Shown here: positions 1-7,617 of the stretch, in pieces | How positions within the stretch are numbered: position 1 is the first letter of the stretch | Layout of the letters: each line of letters begins with the position of its first letter | NCBI RefSeq assembly: GCF_900102875.1 | Contig: NZ_FNGH01000002.1 | Location: 310,001 to 374,000 of the forward strand | DNA: 64,000 nucleotides | Reading direction: 5' to 3' | Source of the DNA: Franzmannia pantelleriensis | GTDB taxonomy: Bacteria > Pseudomonadota > Gammaproteobacteria > Pseudomonadales > Halomonadaceae | Notes under the pieces: generated by a model | The model's database searches: none | Told to the model about the DNA's origin: nothing | Seen by the model: only the letters and a program-made list of their open reading frames with translations | Translations under genes and position numbers: made by a program

Positions 1-110
1 GTAACCACCAGAGGAGAGAGGTCGTCATGGGGGACGGTGGTGTCTGCACCGGCCATCGGGGGTAAACAGAGCAGTGCCAGGGCGCCGCTGCAGCTCAATG
101 CTCGCTTCAT
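1..110 (-). CDS. TonB-dependent outer-membrane receptor, N-terminal fragment
   Basis: Only the first 36 codons lie inside the window; the gene runs off the left edge. The visible protein opens with MKRA, a hydrophobic stretch and a cleavable signal peptide ending near AGA (residues 20-22). It then reads DDLSPLVV, the acidic-then-LxxLVV(T) sequence typical of the mature N-terminus of TonB-dependent receptors just before the TonB box and plug. The start is the ATG whose complement is 108-110. It lies about 90 bases downstream of hemP on the same strand, so a haem or siderophore receptor is the likely identity, and the FecBCD-type importer nearby supports an iron role. The barrel and plug cannot be seen, so the substrate is inference. 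Confidence 0.6.
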   Translation of the reverse strand, partial: MKRALSCSGALALLCLPPMAGADTTVPHDDLSPLVV

Positions 111-200
111 GGTCCTGAGTTTCCCTTGCGTATGTCAGGAGAGGCGGCTGGCTGGGTGGCAAATGGCAACCTGGCTGGCGGATTGGATTGTAGGTGCGAT

Positions 201-374
201 TTACGAGGTCAGAATCAGCTTGTCGTTGCGGGTGATGCGGAGCTGATACTCCTTGCCGCGGTGCTCTATGATCAGCAGGCCTCGTTCACCAAGCAGTTGC
301 TGACTGGATACGCGGCCACTGCTCTGAGGACGGGTAGAAGGAGCATCCGCAGACGGTGTACGGGGGGAGGTCAT
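201..374 (-). CDS. hemP: HemP/HmuP family hemin uptake protein
   Basis: This 57-residue protein has a disordered Ser/Thr/Pro-rich first 20 residues, then the compact family core (residues 24-57) with LLGERGLLIIEH, YQLRITRNDKLILT and a C-terminal Ser. The pattern I-x-H-x-G-x-x-Y-x-L-R-x-T-R-x-x-K-L-I-L-T is the signature of HemP/HmuP. These small proteins sit next to haem receptors and, in Burkholderia and Bradyrhizobium, act as co-activators of receptor transcription. The ATG at 374 is preceded by AAGGTGA at good spacing. The gene is upstream of the receptor fragment on the same strand, matching the usual hemP-receptor order. The 120 bases upstream are AT-rich and probably hold the promoter, divergent from the peptidase gene. 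Regulation by iron is likely, but no convincing Fur box was found here. Confidence 0.85.
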   Translation of the reverse strand: MTSPRTPSADAPSTRPQSSGRVSSQQLLGERGLLIIEHRGKEYQLRITRNDKLILTS

Positions 375-493
375 GACTCACCTTTGAGATACGGGATATG
401 CGGAATGTTATTAAACGCGAATAATTGTTGTTTGTTTTTGTGCCGGCGTCAAGCGCCAAGCCCCGAGCAATGCGTTCCAGTCGAGGTATAGAG

Positions 494-1168
494 ATGGTGA
501 TAATCGCTCTGGTAGTACTGGCGGCCCTCTTCCTGCTACCCAATGTCTGGGCCCAGTGGGTGTTGAAACGGCACGCGCGGCCGCGCAGCGACTATCCGGG
601 CAGCGGCGGGGAGCTGGCGCGGCACTTGATCGAGCGGCTGGGTATCGAGGGGGTCGAGGTGGAGGTGACCGAGCATGGTGACCACTATGATCCCACCGCA
701 CGCAAGGTGCGGCTGTCACCGGACCATTTCGATGGCCGCTCGCTGACTGCGGTGACGGTGGCCGCCCACGAGGTGGGGCACGCCATCCAGCACGCCCGCG
801 GCTATGCGCCGCTATTGGCGCGTACCCGGTTGGTGGGGGTGGCACAGCACGCCGAGAAGGTGGGGGCGGTGTTGATGATGGCCGCACCCTTTCTGTTCAT
901 CCTCACCCGTCTTCCCGGCGGCATGCTGATCGTGGTGCTGGCGGCACTGATCAGCTTCGGCACCGCGGCACTGGTGCACCTGATTACCCTGCCGGTGGAG
1001 TTCGATGCCAGCTTCCAGCGCGCGCTGCCGCTGCTCAAGCAGTACATCCCGCCCTACGACATGGCCGGCGCTCGGCATGTGCTGACCGCCTGCGCCTTTA
1101 CCTATGTGGCGGCCTCCCTGGCCAGCATGCTCAATCTGGGTCGTTGGCTGGTGATCCTGCGGCGCTGA
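494..1168 (+). CDS. Membrane-bound neutral zinc metallopeptidase (YugP type)
   Basis: This protein of 224 residues has an N-terminal membrane helix (residues 1-17) followed by a zincin motif AAHEVGHAIQHA near residues 93-104, and two further hydrophobic segments around residues 120-165. The HExxH motif with a downstream membrane anchor fits the YugP-like Zn-dependent protease family, whose substrates are poorly known. I chose the ATG at 494 because GAGGTATAGAG lies directly upstream. The longer reading frame from 425 adds 23 residues without a ribosome site. It is divergent from hemP and ends about 270 bases before the iron ABC importer, so it does not obviously belong to either unit. Confidence 0.8.
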   Translation: MVIIALVVLAALFLLPNVWAQWVLKRHARPRSDYPGSGGELARHLIERLGIEGVEVEVTEHGDHYDPTARKVRLSPDHFDGRSLTAVTVAAHEVGHAIQHARGYAPLLARTRLVGVAQHAEKVGAVLMMAAPFLFILTRLPGGMLIVVLAALISFGTAALVHLITLPVEFDASFQRALPLLKQYIPPYDMAGARHVLTACAFTYVAASLASMLNLGRWLVILRR

Positions 1169-1249
1169 GTCGTTTTCCACCTCTCGCGACTCCTTTAGAT
1201 ATCCACCCCATCGGCAAGGAAGGCCGTTCGATGGGGTGATGGCCGCATA

Positions 1250-1278
1250 TTGCGTAAATAAGGATTTGGGATTATATT
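1250..1278 (+). promoter_or_regulatory. Candidate promoter of the iron ABC importer
   Basis: TTGCGT (1250-1255) is separated by 17 bases from TATATT (1273-1278), a 3/6 and a 5/6 match to the sigma-70 boxes. Transcription would start near 1285, just before the Fur-like site at 1289. This would give a leader of about 150 bases before the importer start. Confidence 0.35.
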
Positions 1279-1288
1279 GCGCTCTCAC

Positions 1289-1312
1289 GCAAATGCGTAT
1301 CAGTCTCTTTTG
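1289..1312 (+). promoter_or_regulatory. Fur box candidate upstream of the FecBCD-type importer
   Basis: The 24-base stretch begins GCAAATGCG and ends TCTCTTTTG. Aligned by eye to the perfect dyad version of the gamma-proteobacterial Fur site (GCAAATGAGAATC and its mirror), it matches at 19 positions. It overlaps the predicted transcription start of the importer, where bound Fur would block RNA polymerase. This supports an iron substrate for the importer. Fe2+-dependent binding was not tested. Confidence 0.55.
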
Positions 1313-1434
1313 TCTTGTGGGCTCGCCTAGCGTGTGTGCGCCTGGCGGAGATAACTGGACGCTGAGGTTCTGTGCAATCCGATTCCTGGCAGCTGCATGG
1401 CCAGATACCTCAACGACAGAAAGATGGATGTTGG

Positions 1435-2454
1435 ATGAAACGTCTTCTTGCACTCACGGGACTTGGCATGGCGCTGGGTCTGGCTACGACCCCCGCCGTG
1501 GCAGGCACCACCCAATACCCGCTGACGCTGAATAACTGTGGCGCAGAGGTGACCTTCGACAAGGCCCCCGAACGGGCTGTGGGCCTGGGGCAGGCCAGTG
1601 CCGAGATCATGCTGCTGCTCGGCCTCGAAGAGAGGATGGCGGGCACCGCCTTCTGGCCGAACCAAGTCTTGCCGCAGCTGGCCGAGGCCAATGCCAAGGT
1701 GGAGGTATTGACGGTCGAGTTTCCTACCTTCGAGTCCATTCTGGCGAAGGATCCGGATCTCGTGACGGCGGCCCTGCCTAGCCTGATAGGCCCCTCCAGC
1801 AGAGTGGCGACGCGGGAGGACTTCGACAGCGTGGGGGTGGCGACCTACCTGTCCCCCAACACCTGCGTTGCGGAGGACGCGGCCAAGGACAAGTTCGGTT
1901 ACGGCAGTCGCGACCAGCTCTGGAGCATGGACGGCCTGTATCAGGAGATCGATGAGATTGCCCAGATCTTCGACGTCAACGACCGGGGCCAGGCACTGAT
2001 CGAGGATCTGGAGCAGCGTGAAGCCGCCCTGCGGGCAGCGACGCCCGAAGGTGGCGAGCCGCTCTCCTTCGTGTTCTGGTTCTCCAGTCCGTCGCCGTCT
2101 GCGGACGCTTATCTTGGAGGCAAGAACGGTGCATCCGGCTTTATCGCCGACGTGTTGGGCGGCACCAATGCCATTGCCTCCGACGCGGAGTGGCCAGCCC
2201 TAGGGTGGGAAAGCATCATTGCAGCCGATCCGGACGTCATCGTGGTGGCCCGCGTCGACCGTAATCGCTGGGAGTTGGACAAGTCAGACGCCAAGATCGA
2301 GTTTCTCAACTCGGATCCGGCGACCCGCGAGATGAGGGCGGTCAAGAACGGGGCGATCGTGGTCATGGACGGCCATGCCATGGATCCTACGGTCAGGACG
2401 ATCTTCGGCGCTGAACAGGTGGCCGAGCAGTTGCAGGCGCTCGGTCTGAGATGA
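1435..2454 (+). CDS. Periplasmic iron-siderophore/haem-type ABC substrate-binding protein
   Basis: This 339-residue protein starts MKRLLALTGLG and has a signal peptide cleaved after AVA near residue 23. The mature protein begins with the family motif LTLNNCGAEVTFDKAPER, followed by a class III (FecB/FepB/BtuF) fold: an N-lobe with a QASAEIMLLLG helix, a long backbone helix and a C-lobe with DPDVIVV near residue 265. Such proteins capture ferric siderophores, haem or cobalamin and hand them to a FecCD permease. The ATG at 1435 was preferred over the upstream ATG at 1372 because the signal peptide starts there. The stop overlaps the next gene by ATGA, so the two are translationally coupled. The Fur-like site upstream and the hemP/receptor genes point to iron, but the exact ligand is unknown. 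Confidence 0.85.
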   Translation: MKRLLALTGLGMALGLATTPAVAGTTQYPLTLNNCGAEVTFDKAPERAVGLGQASAEIMLLLGLEERMAGTAFWPNQVLPQLAEANAKVEVLTVEFPTFESILAKDPDLVTAALPSLIGPSSRVATREDFDSVGVATYLSPNTCVAEDAAKDKFGYGSRDQLWSMDGLYQEIDEIAQIFDVNDRGQALIEDLEQREAALRAATPEGGEPLSFVFWFSSPSPSADAYLGGKNGASGFIADVLGGTNAIASDAEWPALGWESIIAADPDVIVVARVDRNRWELDKSDAKIEFLNSDPATREMRAVKNGAIVVMDGHAMDPTVRTIFGAEQVAEQLQALGLR

Positions 2455-3509
2455 GCACCACAGTCAGTGTCAGTCAGCCGGCTGAGCGCCTGCCACGCCT
2501 GGTGTGGGGGGCAGGACTGCTGCTCGGCTCATTGCTGGCGATCGGTCTGGTGGTGGGCATCAGCGTTGGGATCGGCGATATGCCGATTCCGCTCTCCACG
2601 ACCTATGCGGTGATCACCAACAAGCTTGGCTGGACGTCGTTCGAACTCAACCGGATCCACGCAGCCATCGTCTGGGATTATCGCTTGAGCCGGTCGCTGG
2701 TGGCTGCCTTCTGCGGTGCTGGACTGGCACTGGCTGGCGCCATCATGCAATCGATGCTGCGTAATCCGCTGGCAGAGCCCTATGTGCTGGGCATCTCCGC
2801 TGGGGCATCGACCGGGGCCGTACTGATTGTCATGTTGGGGCTGGGCGCTGGCGCGGTGTCGCTGTCAATGGGCGCCTTTGTGGGAGCCTTCGCCGCCTTC
2901 CTGTTCGTGGCGCTGCTGTCGAATGGTGCGCGGGGAGGGGCCGACCGCACGATATTGGCCGGTGTCGCGGCGTCGCAGCTGTTCAACGCCGCGACCTCCT
3001 ATATCGTCACCACTGCTGGCAATGCGCAGCAGGCGCGCGATGTGATGTTCTGGCTGCTCGGCAGTTTCGGTGGCGTGCGTTGGCCAGATCTTTTCCTGGT
3101 GTCGGTCGTGGTCGGGTTGGGGCTGGTGGCGTGCCTGTGCTATGCGCGGGTGCTGGACGCCTTCGCCTTCGGCGATGAGGCCGCCGCCTCGTTGGGGGTC
3201 AATGTCGCGCAAACGCGGATCGTTCTGTTTGCCCTCACCGCCGTGATGACCGCGACCATCGTCAGCATGGTGGGCACGATCGGCTTCGTGGGCCTCGTTG
3301 TCCCCCATGCTGCTCGCTTCGTGGTGGGCCCACGCCATGCAAGACTGCTGCCCGCCTGCGCCATCGTGGGGGCGATTTTCATGGTGGTAGCAGATATTGC
3401 CTCTCGCGTGCTGATCCCTCAGCAATCCCTGCCTATTGGCGTCGTGACGGCGCTGGTGGGCGTGCCGTTCTTCGCTGTCATTCTTTACCGGTTGCAGCGC
3501 GCATCATGA
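2451..3509 (+). CDS. FecCD-family ABC transporter permease for iron chelates
   Basis: This integral membrane protein of 352 residues has about ten hydrophobic helices. The family hallmarks are YRLSRSLVAAFCGAGLALAG (near residues 80-100), RNPLAEPYVLGISAGAS (residues 104-120) and GFVGLVVPHAAR near residue 275, the coupling region that touches the ATPase. It would form a homodimeric channel in the inner membrane for ligand delivered by the preceding binding protein. Its start ATG shares four bases (ATGA) with the upstream stop, and its stop overlaps the ATPase start the same way, so the three genes form one tightly coupled operon. Confidence 0.9.
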   Translation: MSTTVSVSQPAERLPRLVWGAGLLLGSLLAIGLVVGISVGIGDMPIPLSTTYAVITNKLGWTSFELNRIHAAIVWDYRLSRSLVAAFCGAGLALAGAIMQSMLRNPLAEPYVLGISAGASTGAVLIVMLGLGAGAVSLSMGAFVGAFAAFLFVALLSNGARGGADRTILAGVAASQLFNAATSYIVTTAGNAQQARDVMFWLLGSFGGVRWPDLFLVSVVVGLGLVACLCYARVLDAFAFGDEAAASLGVNVAQTRIVLFALTAVMTATIVSMVGTIGFVGLVVPHAARFVVGPRHARLLPACAIVGAIFMVVADIASRVLIPQQSLPIGVVTALVGVPFFAVILYRLQRAS

Positions 3510-4267
3510 GTATCAAGGCCGACAATCTGGTCTGGAAAATCGGCACCAAGAGGGTGATCGATGGGGTCTCTTTCGAGGCCGAGCCGGGTAAGCTGCTCGG
3601 CTTGCTGGGGCCCAATGGTTCCGGCAAGACCTCCCTGCTACGGCTGCTGGCCGGGCTGAAGCGCCCGCATGCCGGACGTGTCATGCTGGATGGACAGGAT
3701 ATCTCGAGCTTTCGCCGTCGGGCCATCGCCCAGCGAGTCGCCTTCATCGAGCAGCATGCCACGACCAATGCCAACCTCAAGGTGATCGACGTGGTCAAGC
3801 TGGGGCGCTTCCCGCACCGCACGATGCTTTCGGGGTGGACCCGTGAAGACGACAGGGCGGTCAACGAGGCGCTCGAGCGCACCGGCATGAGCGGGAAACG
3901 CGACGATGCCTGGCAGAGTTTGTCTGGTGGCGAGAAGCAGCGTACCCATGTGGCGCGGGCGCTGGCCCAATCCCCCAGCGAGCTGATCCTCGATGAGCCG
4001 ACCAACCATCTCGACGTGCAGCACCAGATCAGCCTACTGCGGTTGATTTCCAGCCTGCCGATCACCAGCATCATTGCCCTCCATGACCTCAATCACGCCG
4101 CCATGTACTGTGACCGCCTGATCGTCATGCAGGCGGGGTGGATCGTTGCCTCAGGCACTCCTCAGGACGTATTGACCCAGCGCCTGCTGCGCGAGGTCTT
4201 CTCCGTCGATGCTCACATCGAAACCTCGCCGCATCATGCACGGCCACATATTCATTTTCAGCGCTAG
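3506..4267 (+). CDS. ABC transporter ATP-binding protein, iron-chelate type
   Basis: This cytoplasmic ATPase of 253 residues has Walker A GPNGSGKTS (about residues 35-43), the signature LSGGEKQR (about 138-145), Walker B LILDEPTNHLD (about 157-167) and the switch histidine in ALHDLNHAA (about 193). It belongs to the FecE/FhuC/BtuD group and would power import through the adjacent permease. The ORF starts at an ATGA overlap with the permease gene. It ends 35 bases before the convergent cmoB stop, with no clear terminator hairpin between them. The C-terminus is His-rich (HIETSPHHARPHIHF), a feature also seen in some haem and metal importers but not diagnostic. Confidence 0.9.
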   Translation: MSIKADNLVWKIGTKRVIDGVSFEAEPGKLLGLLGPNGSGKTSLLRLLAGLKRPHAGRVMLDGQDISSFRRRAIAQRVAFIEQHATTNANLKVIDVVKLGRFPHRTMLSGWTREDDRAVNEALERTGMSGKRDDAWQSLSGGEKQRTHVARALAQSPSELILDEPTNHLDVQHQISLLRLISSLPITSIIALHDLNHAAMYCDRLIVMQAGWIVASGTPQDVLTQRLLREVFSVDAHIETSPHHARPHIHFQR

Positions 4268-4302
4268 GGCGTCGCTAAGTGAGTTAGCCCGCGGCGACAT
4301 GC

Positions 4303-5289
4303 CTAGCTCGGCCGGTTGGCGATGACTACCGCGCGCCGCGGCGCAGGATAGCCCTCACGGGTGCGGGTCTGGTCGTCAGGGTCGAGGAAGTCGGCCAGCG
4401 ACTGGAAGGTCATCCACTCGGTCGAGCGCTGCTCGTCGAGCGACGTGACGGCTTCGTCGACGACTCGAACGTTGCTGAAGCCGCAGCGCTCGAGCCACTG
4501 GCAGAGTGCGGCGGAGGAGGGCAAAAAATAGACGTTGGGCATAGCGGCGTAGCGCTCACCGGGCAGCAGCACGGTGGTGGCGTCGCCTTCCACCACCAGG
4601 GTCTCCAGCACCAGCTCGCCGCCGGGGCGCAGGGTGTCCTTCAGTTGCAGTAGATGTTCCAGCGGTGAGGGGCGGTGGTAGAGCACGCCCATGGAGAACA
4701 GCGTATCGAAGTACGCCAGCCGTTCGGGCACGTCTTCGATACCCACCGGCAGGAAATGGGTGCGTCCGCCGTCGGCGTCGCCGATGAAGTGGCGCAGGGC
4801 CTGAAACTGGTAGTAGAAGCGCGGCGAAGGATCGATCACCAGTACGAAGGCGGCGCCGGCGCCGGCCATGCGCCAGGCGTGATAGCCGTTGCCGCCGCCA
4901 ACGTCGAGCACGCGCCTGCCGCGTAGCTCGGCGAGGTGCGGAGCGAGGCGCTGCCACTTCCAGTCCGAGCGCCATTCGGTATCGATGTGAATGCCGCCCA
5001 GCCGATAGGGCCCCTTACGCCACGGCATCAGCTTGCGCAGCAGGTTCTCGCACTGGCGGCGCTGGCTATCGCTGAGAGCGAGCTCGACGCTGACGGTATC
5101 GGCATCCAACGTCACCTCGCGTACCTCGGGCAGCACCGGCAACTTAGCCACCGCCTTTTCCCAGGCCGGCAGGTCGCCGTAGCGCTGGCGATCTAGGCCG
5201 CGTGCCAGCTGCTCGGGCAGGCGCGCCAGCCAGGTGTCCAGGCCCTGGTCGATGAAGGCGTGGTAGAGCTCTCGGTGGGGGTGGGGCAT
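4303..5289 (-). CDS. cmoB: tRNA U34 carboxymethyltransferase CmoB
   Basis: This 328-residue protein matches the usual CmoB length. It transfers the carboxymethyl group of carboxy-S-adenosylmethionine to 5-hydroxyuridine at position 34 of certain tRNAs, giving the cmo5U wobble base. The Rossmann motif VLDVGGGNGYHAWRM lies near residues 125-139, and the substrate-binding region MPWRKGPYRLGGIHIDTEWR near residues 88-107 is characteristic. It is in the same orientation as cmoA, but a phospholipase-D-like gene lies between them, with gaps of only 25 bases on each side. The three genes are therefore probably co-transcribed, cmoA first. Confidence 0.93.
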   Translation of the reverse strand: MPHPHRELYHAFIDQGLDTWLARLPEQLARGLDRQRYGDLPAWEKAVAKLPVLPEVREVTLDADTVSVELALSDSQRRQCENLLRKLMPWRKGPYRLGGIHIDTEWRSDWKWQRLAPHLAELRGRRVLDVGGGNGYHAWRMAGAGAAFVLVIDPSPRFYYQFQALRHFIGDADGGRTHFLPVGIEDVPERLAYFDTLFSMGVLYHRPSPLEHLLQLKDTLRPGGELVLETLVVEGDATTVLLPGERYAAMPNVYFLPSSAALCQWLERCGFSNVRVVDEAVTSLDEQRSTEWMTFQSLADFLDPDDQTRTREGYPAPRRAVVIANRPS

Positions 5290-5314
5290 GCGTCTCTCGC
5301 TGTCTTATGCGTTA

Positions 5315-6748
5315 CTAGAAGGTGCACCAGCCACTTGCTTCCATCAGTCGATACTGCCAATAGCGGCGACGCGAGGGGTCGAGGTACACCGCGTGGCCGA
5401 CGCTGTAGTGTTCGGCGTCGGTGTTGTGCCAGTGGCGCTCGAAGGCCGCGCGGGCCGCGGTGATTACCGGTTCATCGGCATCGGCGACCCACTCGAGGTT
5501 GGCCTCGAAGTTGAGGTCGTCGAGGCTACGCCGGGTATAGTTGGCCGAGCCAAGCAGCAGGCGAGTGGGGCGCTGACCGCCGTGGCGCAGCAGCAGTTTA
5601 CTATGCGCCTGTTCGCCGTGGGTGTCGCTCCAGCGCAGTTGGATACCGGCGGCAAGCAGGTCGTTGGCCGCCTGGCGGTTGGGAATACCGCTGCCGGAGA
5701 CACCGAAGGCGTGATGGTTGGGATCGAGCAGCACGCGCACCTCGACTCCTTGCGCCACGGCCCTGGCCAGTGCCGCGATTACGCCGCGGTGGGATAGGTA
5801 GAGCACTTCGATATCGAGGCGCTCGCCGGCGCGGGCGTCACTGATGATCGCCAGCAGGGCACGCTTGATGGCGCCCTCGCTGAGCAGTCGCAGCCGCGGT
5901 GTGTGGCGGGGGCTCGCATCGCTGCCTGTGGCCGATGGCTGGGGGTGGTCGATGGTGACGCCGCTGCGGGCAGCGATCTCCCGCTCGGAGGCGAGCAGAT
6001 CGAGGGCGATATCGCCTGAGACGCGCAGCGCCATGTCGCGGTAGTCGCTGCTGCCGTCGTCGGCGTTGGCTGAGCTGACCATGGCGGTCCAGCGCTCGCC
6101 CTCATCGACCACCAGGGTCTTGCGGTGGTTGGCGTTGAGGTTGAGCAGCGTGAGATAGCTGCGTAGCGTGACCTTGCCGGGGCCCAGCGGGTTGGGCAGC
6201 CAGCCGCCGCGAGGCGAGTTGCCCAGCCAGCGCAAGCACAGCCGCCAAAATGCGGTCCAGCTTGGGTTGGGATCGCGGCCCATGGTCAGGTCGGTCGTCG
6301 CCACGCGGATGCCGGCCGCTTCGAGCTGGCGGTGGTGACTCAGCTCGCGCCCGCCGTAGACGCTGTTGATGGGGTCGGTGATGATCACCATCTCGACCTC
6401 GGGACGCTGACGCTTGCGGGCCAGCAGGGCGTCGCGCAGCGCCACCGATATCTGGCGATGGCAGTCGTGGCGGCCATCGGCCGGGTCGTTGAACTGGAAG
6501 ATATCCAGTACCACCAGCCGCTCGGCCTGGCCGATCAGGCGAAACATCTCGTCGAAGATCTGCTGGCGGCAGTGCCGCTTGCCGTGGGCATCGACAAAGG
6601 TCTCGTCGAGCAGTAGCCGTGGCGCGATCGGCTCGCGCCACGACCCCTCGACGCCGAGGCCGGGGGGCAGCGGCTTGCGCGTGTGCCACCAGGCAGTGGC
6701 CAGATAGAGCGTGAGTACCGCCGCGCCCAGCCAGGCCCAGGCGCTCAT
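5315..6748 (-). CDS. Phospholipase D/cardiolipin synthase-like membrane protein
   Basis: This 477-residue protein has one N-terminal membrane helix (residues 4-20) and two PLD-superfamily half-sites. The first HKD motif, NHRKTLVVD (around residue 215), is complete and followed by SSANADDGS. The second reads QAHSKLLLRHG (around residue 385), keeps His and Lys but lacks the usual acidic residue four positions later, and is followed by GSANYTRRSLDDLN. The overall plan resembles cardiolipin synthase-type phosphatidyltransferases, although one TM helix is fewer than in ClsA. A phospholipid head-group or nuclease function cannot be separated from sequence alone. Its position between cmoA and cmoB, with 24-25 base gaps, suggests co-transcription, which is unexpected for a lipid enzyme. 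Confidence 0.75.
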   Translation of the reverse strand: MSAWAWLGAAVLTLYLATAWWHTRKPLPPGLGVEGSWREPIAPRLLLDETFVDAHGKRHCRQQIFDEMFRLIGQAERLVVLDIFQFNDPADGRHDCHRQISVALRDALLARKRQRPEVEMVIITDPINSVYGGRELSHHRQLEAAGIRVATTDLTMGRDPNPSWTAFWRLCLRWLGNSPRGGWLPNPLGPGKVTLRSYLTLLNLNANHRKTLVVDEGERWTAMVSSANADDGSSDYRDMALRVSGDIALDLLASEREIAARSGVTIDHPQPSATGSDASPRHTPRLRLLSEGAIKRALLAIISDARAGERLDIEVLYLSHRGVIAALARAVAQGVEVRVLLDPNHHAFGVSGSGIPNRQAANDLLAAGIQLRWSDTHGEQAHSKLLLRHGGQRPTRLLLGSANYTRRSLDDLNFEANLEWVADADEPVITAARAAFERHWHNTDAEHYSVGHAVYLDPSRRRYWQYRLMEASGWCTF

Positions 6749-6772
6749 GGCATCCCTCTCATGGCCAGCTCC

Positions 6773-7513
6773 TCACGGCTTGAAGGCGATCAGCGAGGCG
6801 AAATTGAGATACTGGAACCACACCTGGCTGCGGGCGAAACCGGCGCGGGCCAGGCGTGCCTGATGGACGTCCAGGGTGTCGGGCACCAGCACGTTCTCCA
6901 GGGCGTTGCGCTTCTGGCTGATCTCCAGGTCGCTGTAGCCGTTGGCGCGCTTGAAATCGTGGTAGCGCTCCACCAGCCAGGCGTTGTCCTGCTCGTCCTC
7001 GGCGACGATCTTCTCGGATAGCACCAGCACACCACCAGGCTCGAGGGCCGCGTAGAGCGCGGCGATCACCGCATCGCGGTCGGTGGGGGGCAGGAACTGC
7101 AGGGTGAAGTTGAGCACCACCATGCCCGACGGCCGGTAGTCGAGGTGGCGGATATCGCCCTCGACGACCTCGATGCAGTGCTCAGGAGACTCGCTGGCGA
7201 AGGTCTCCCGGGCACGTGCGACCATCGCCGGCGACAGGTCGACACCGGTGAGCCGGAAGGCCTCGGGGGGCAGGCGGCCGGCCAGGGCCAGTCCCACCGC
7301 GCCCAGTGAGCAGCCCAGGTCGTAGACGTGGGCGCCGTGGCGCAGGTGGCGCTCGGCGATCACGCCCAGCATGCCCAGTATCTGGCCGTAGCCCGGCACC
7401 GAGCGGCGGATCATGTCGGGAAAGCAGGCCACCACTTGTTCGTCGAAGGAGAAGCGCGCTACCCGATCGAGGGGTGTCGAAAAGATGGCGTCACGGTAAG
7501 ATGCATCACTCAT
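6773..7513 (-). CDS. cmoA: Carboxy-S-adenosyl-L-methionine synthase CmoA
   Basis: This 246-residue protein converts SAM and prephenate into carboxy-SAM, the donor used by CmoB. The SAM-binding loop VYDLGCSLGAVGLAL sits near residues 60-74, preceded by the family hallmark FDEQVVACFPDMIRRSVPGY (residues 22-41). The ATG at 7513 gives the standard N-terminus MSDASYRDAIF. An upstream in-frame TTG at 7537 would add eight residues but looks non-native. The gene heads a reverse-strand unit with the PLD-like gene and cmoB, and is divergent from pgi across about 100 bases that must hold both promoters. Confidence 0.93.
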   Translation of the reverse strand: MSDASYRDAIFSTPLDRVARFSFDEQVVACFPDMIRRSVPGYGQILGMLGVIAERHLRHGAHVYDLGCSLGAVGLALAGRLPPEAFRLTGVDLSPAMVARARETFASESPEHCIEVVEGDIRHLDYRPSGMVVLNFTLQFLPPTDRDAVIAALYAALEPGGVLVLSEKIVAEDEQDNAWLVERYHDFKRANGYSDLEISQKRNALENVLVPDTLDVHQARLARAGFARSQVWFQYLNFASLIAFKP

Positions 7514-7617
7514 GGCGTCGCTGCGGGTCCGGATCAAGGTTCGGGTATTTTACGCGCCGCGGCGCCGGGCTGCACGAATCCACGGCGCCGAGTGCGACCG
7601 CTTCAGGGAGAGAGACG

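Noticed and set aside
375-493. Possible Fur box in the AT-rich hemP/peptidase divergent region
   Set aside because: The best alignment I could make matched only about 9 of 19 consensus positions; a TTATT/AATAA dyad is present but with the wrong spacing.
7514-7537. TTG-initiated longer CmoA
   Set aside because: The added residues (MIRTRSDA) are not part of the family N-terminus, and the ATG at 7513 gives the standard start.
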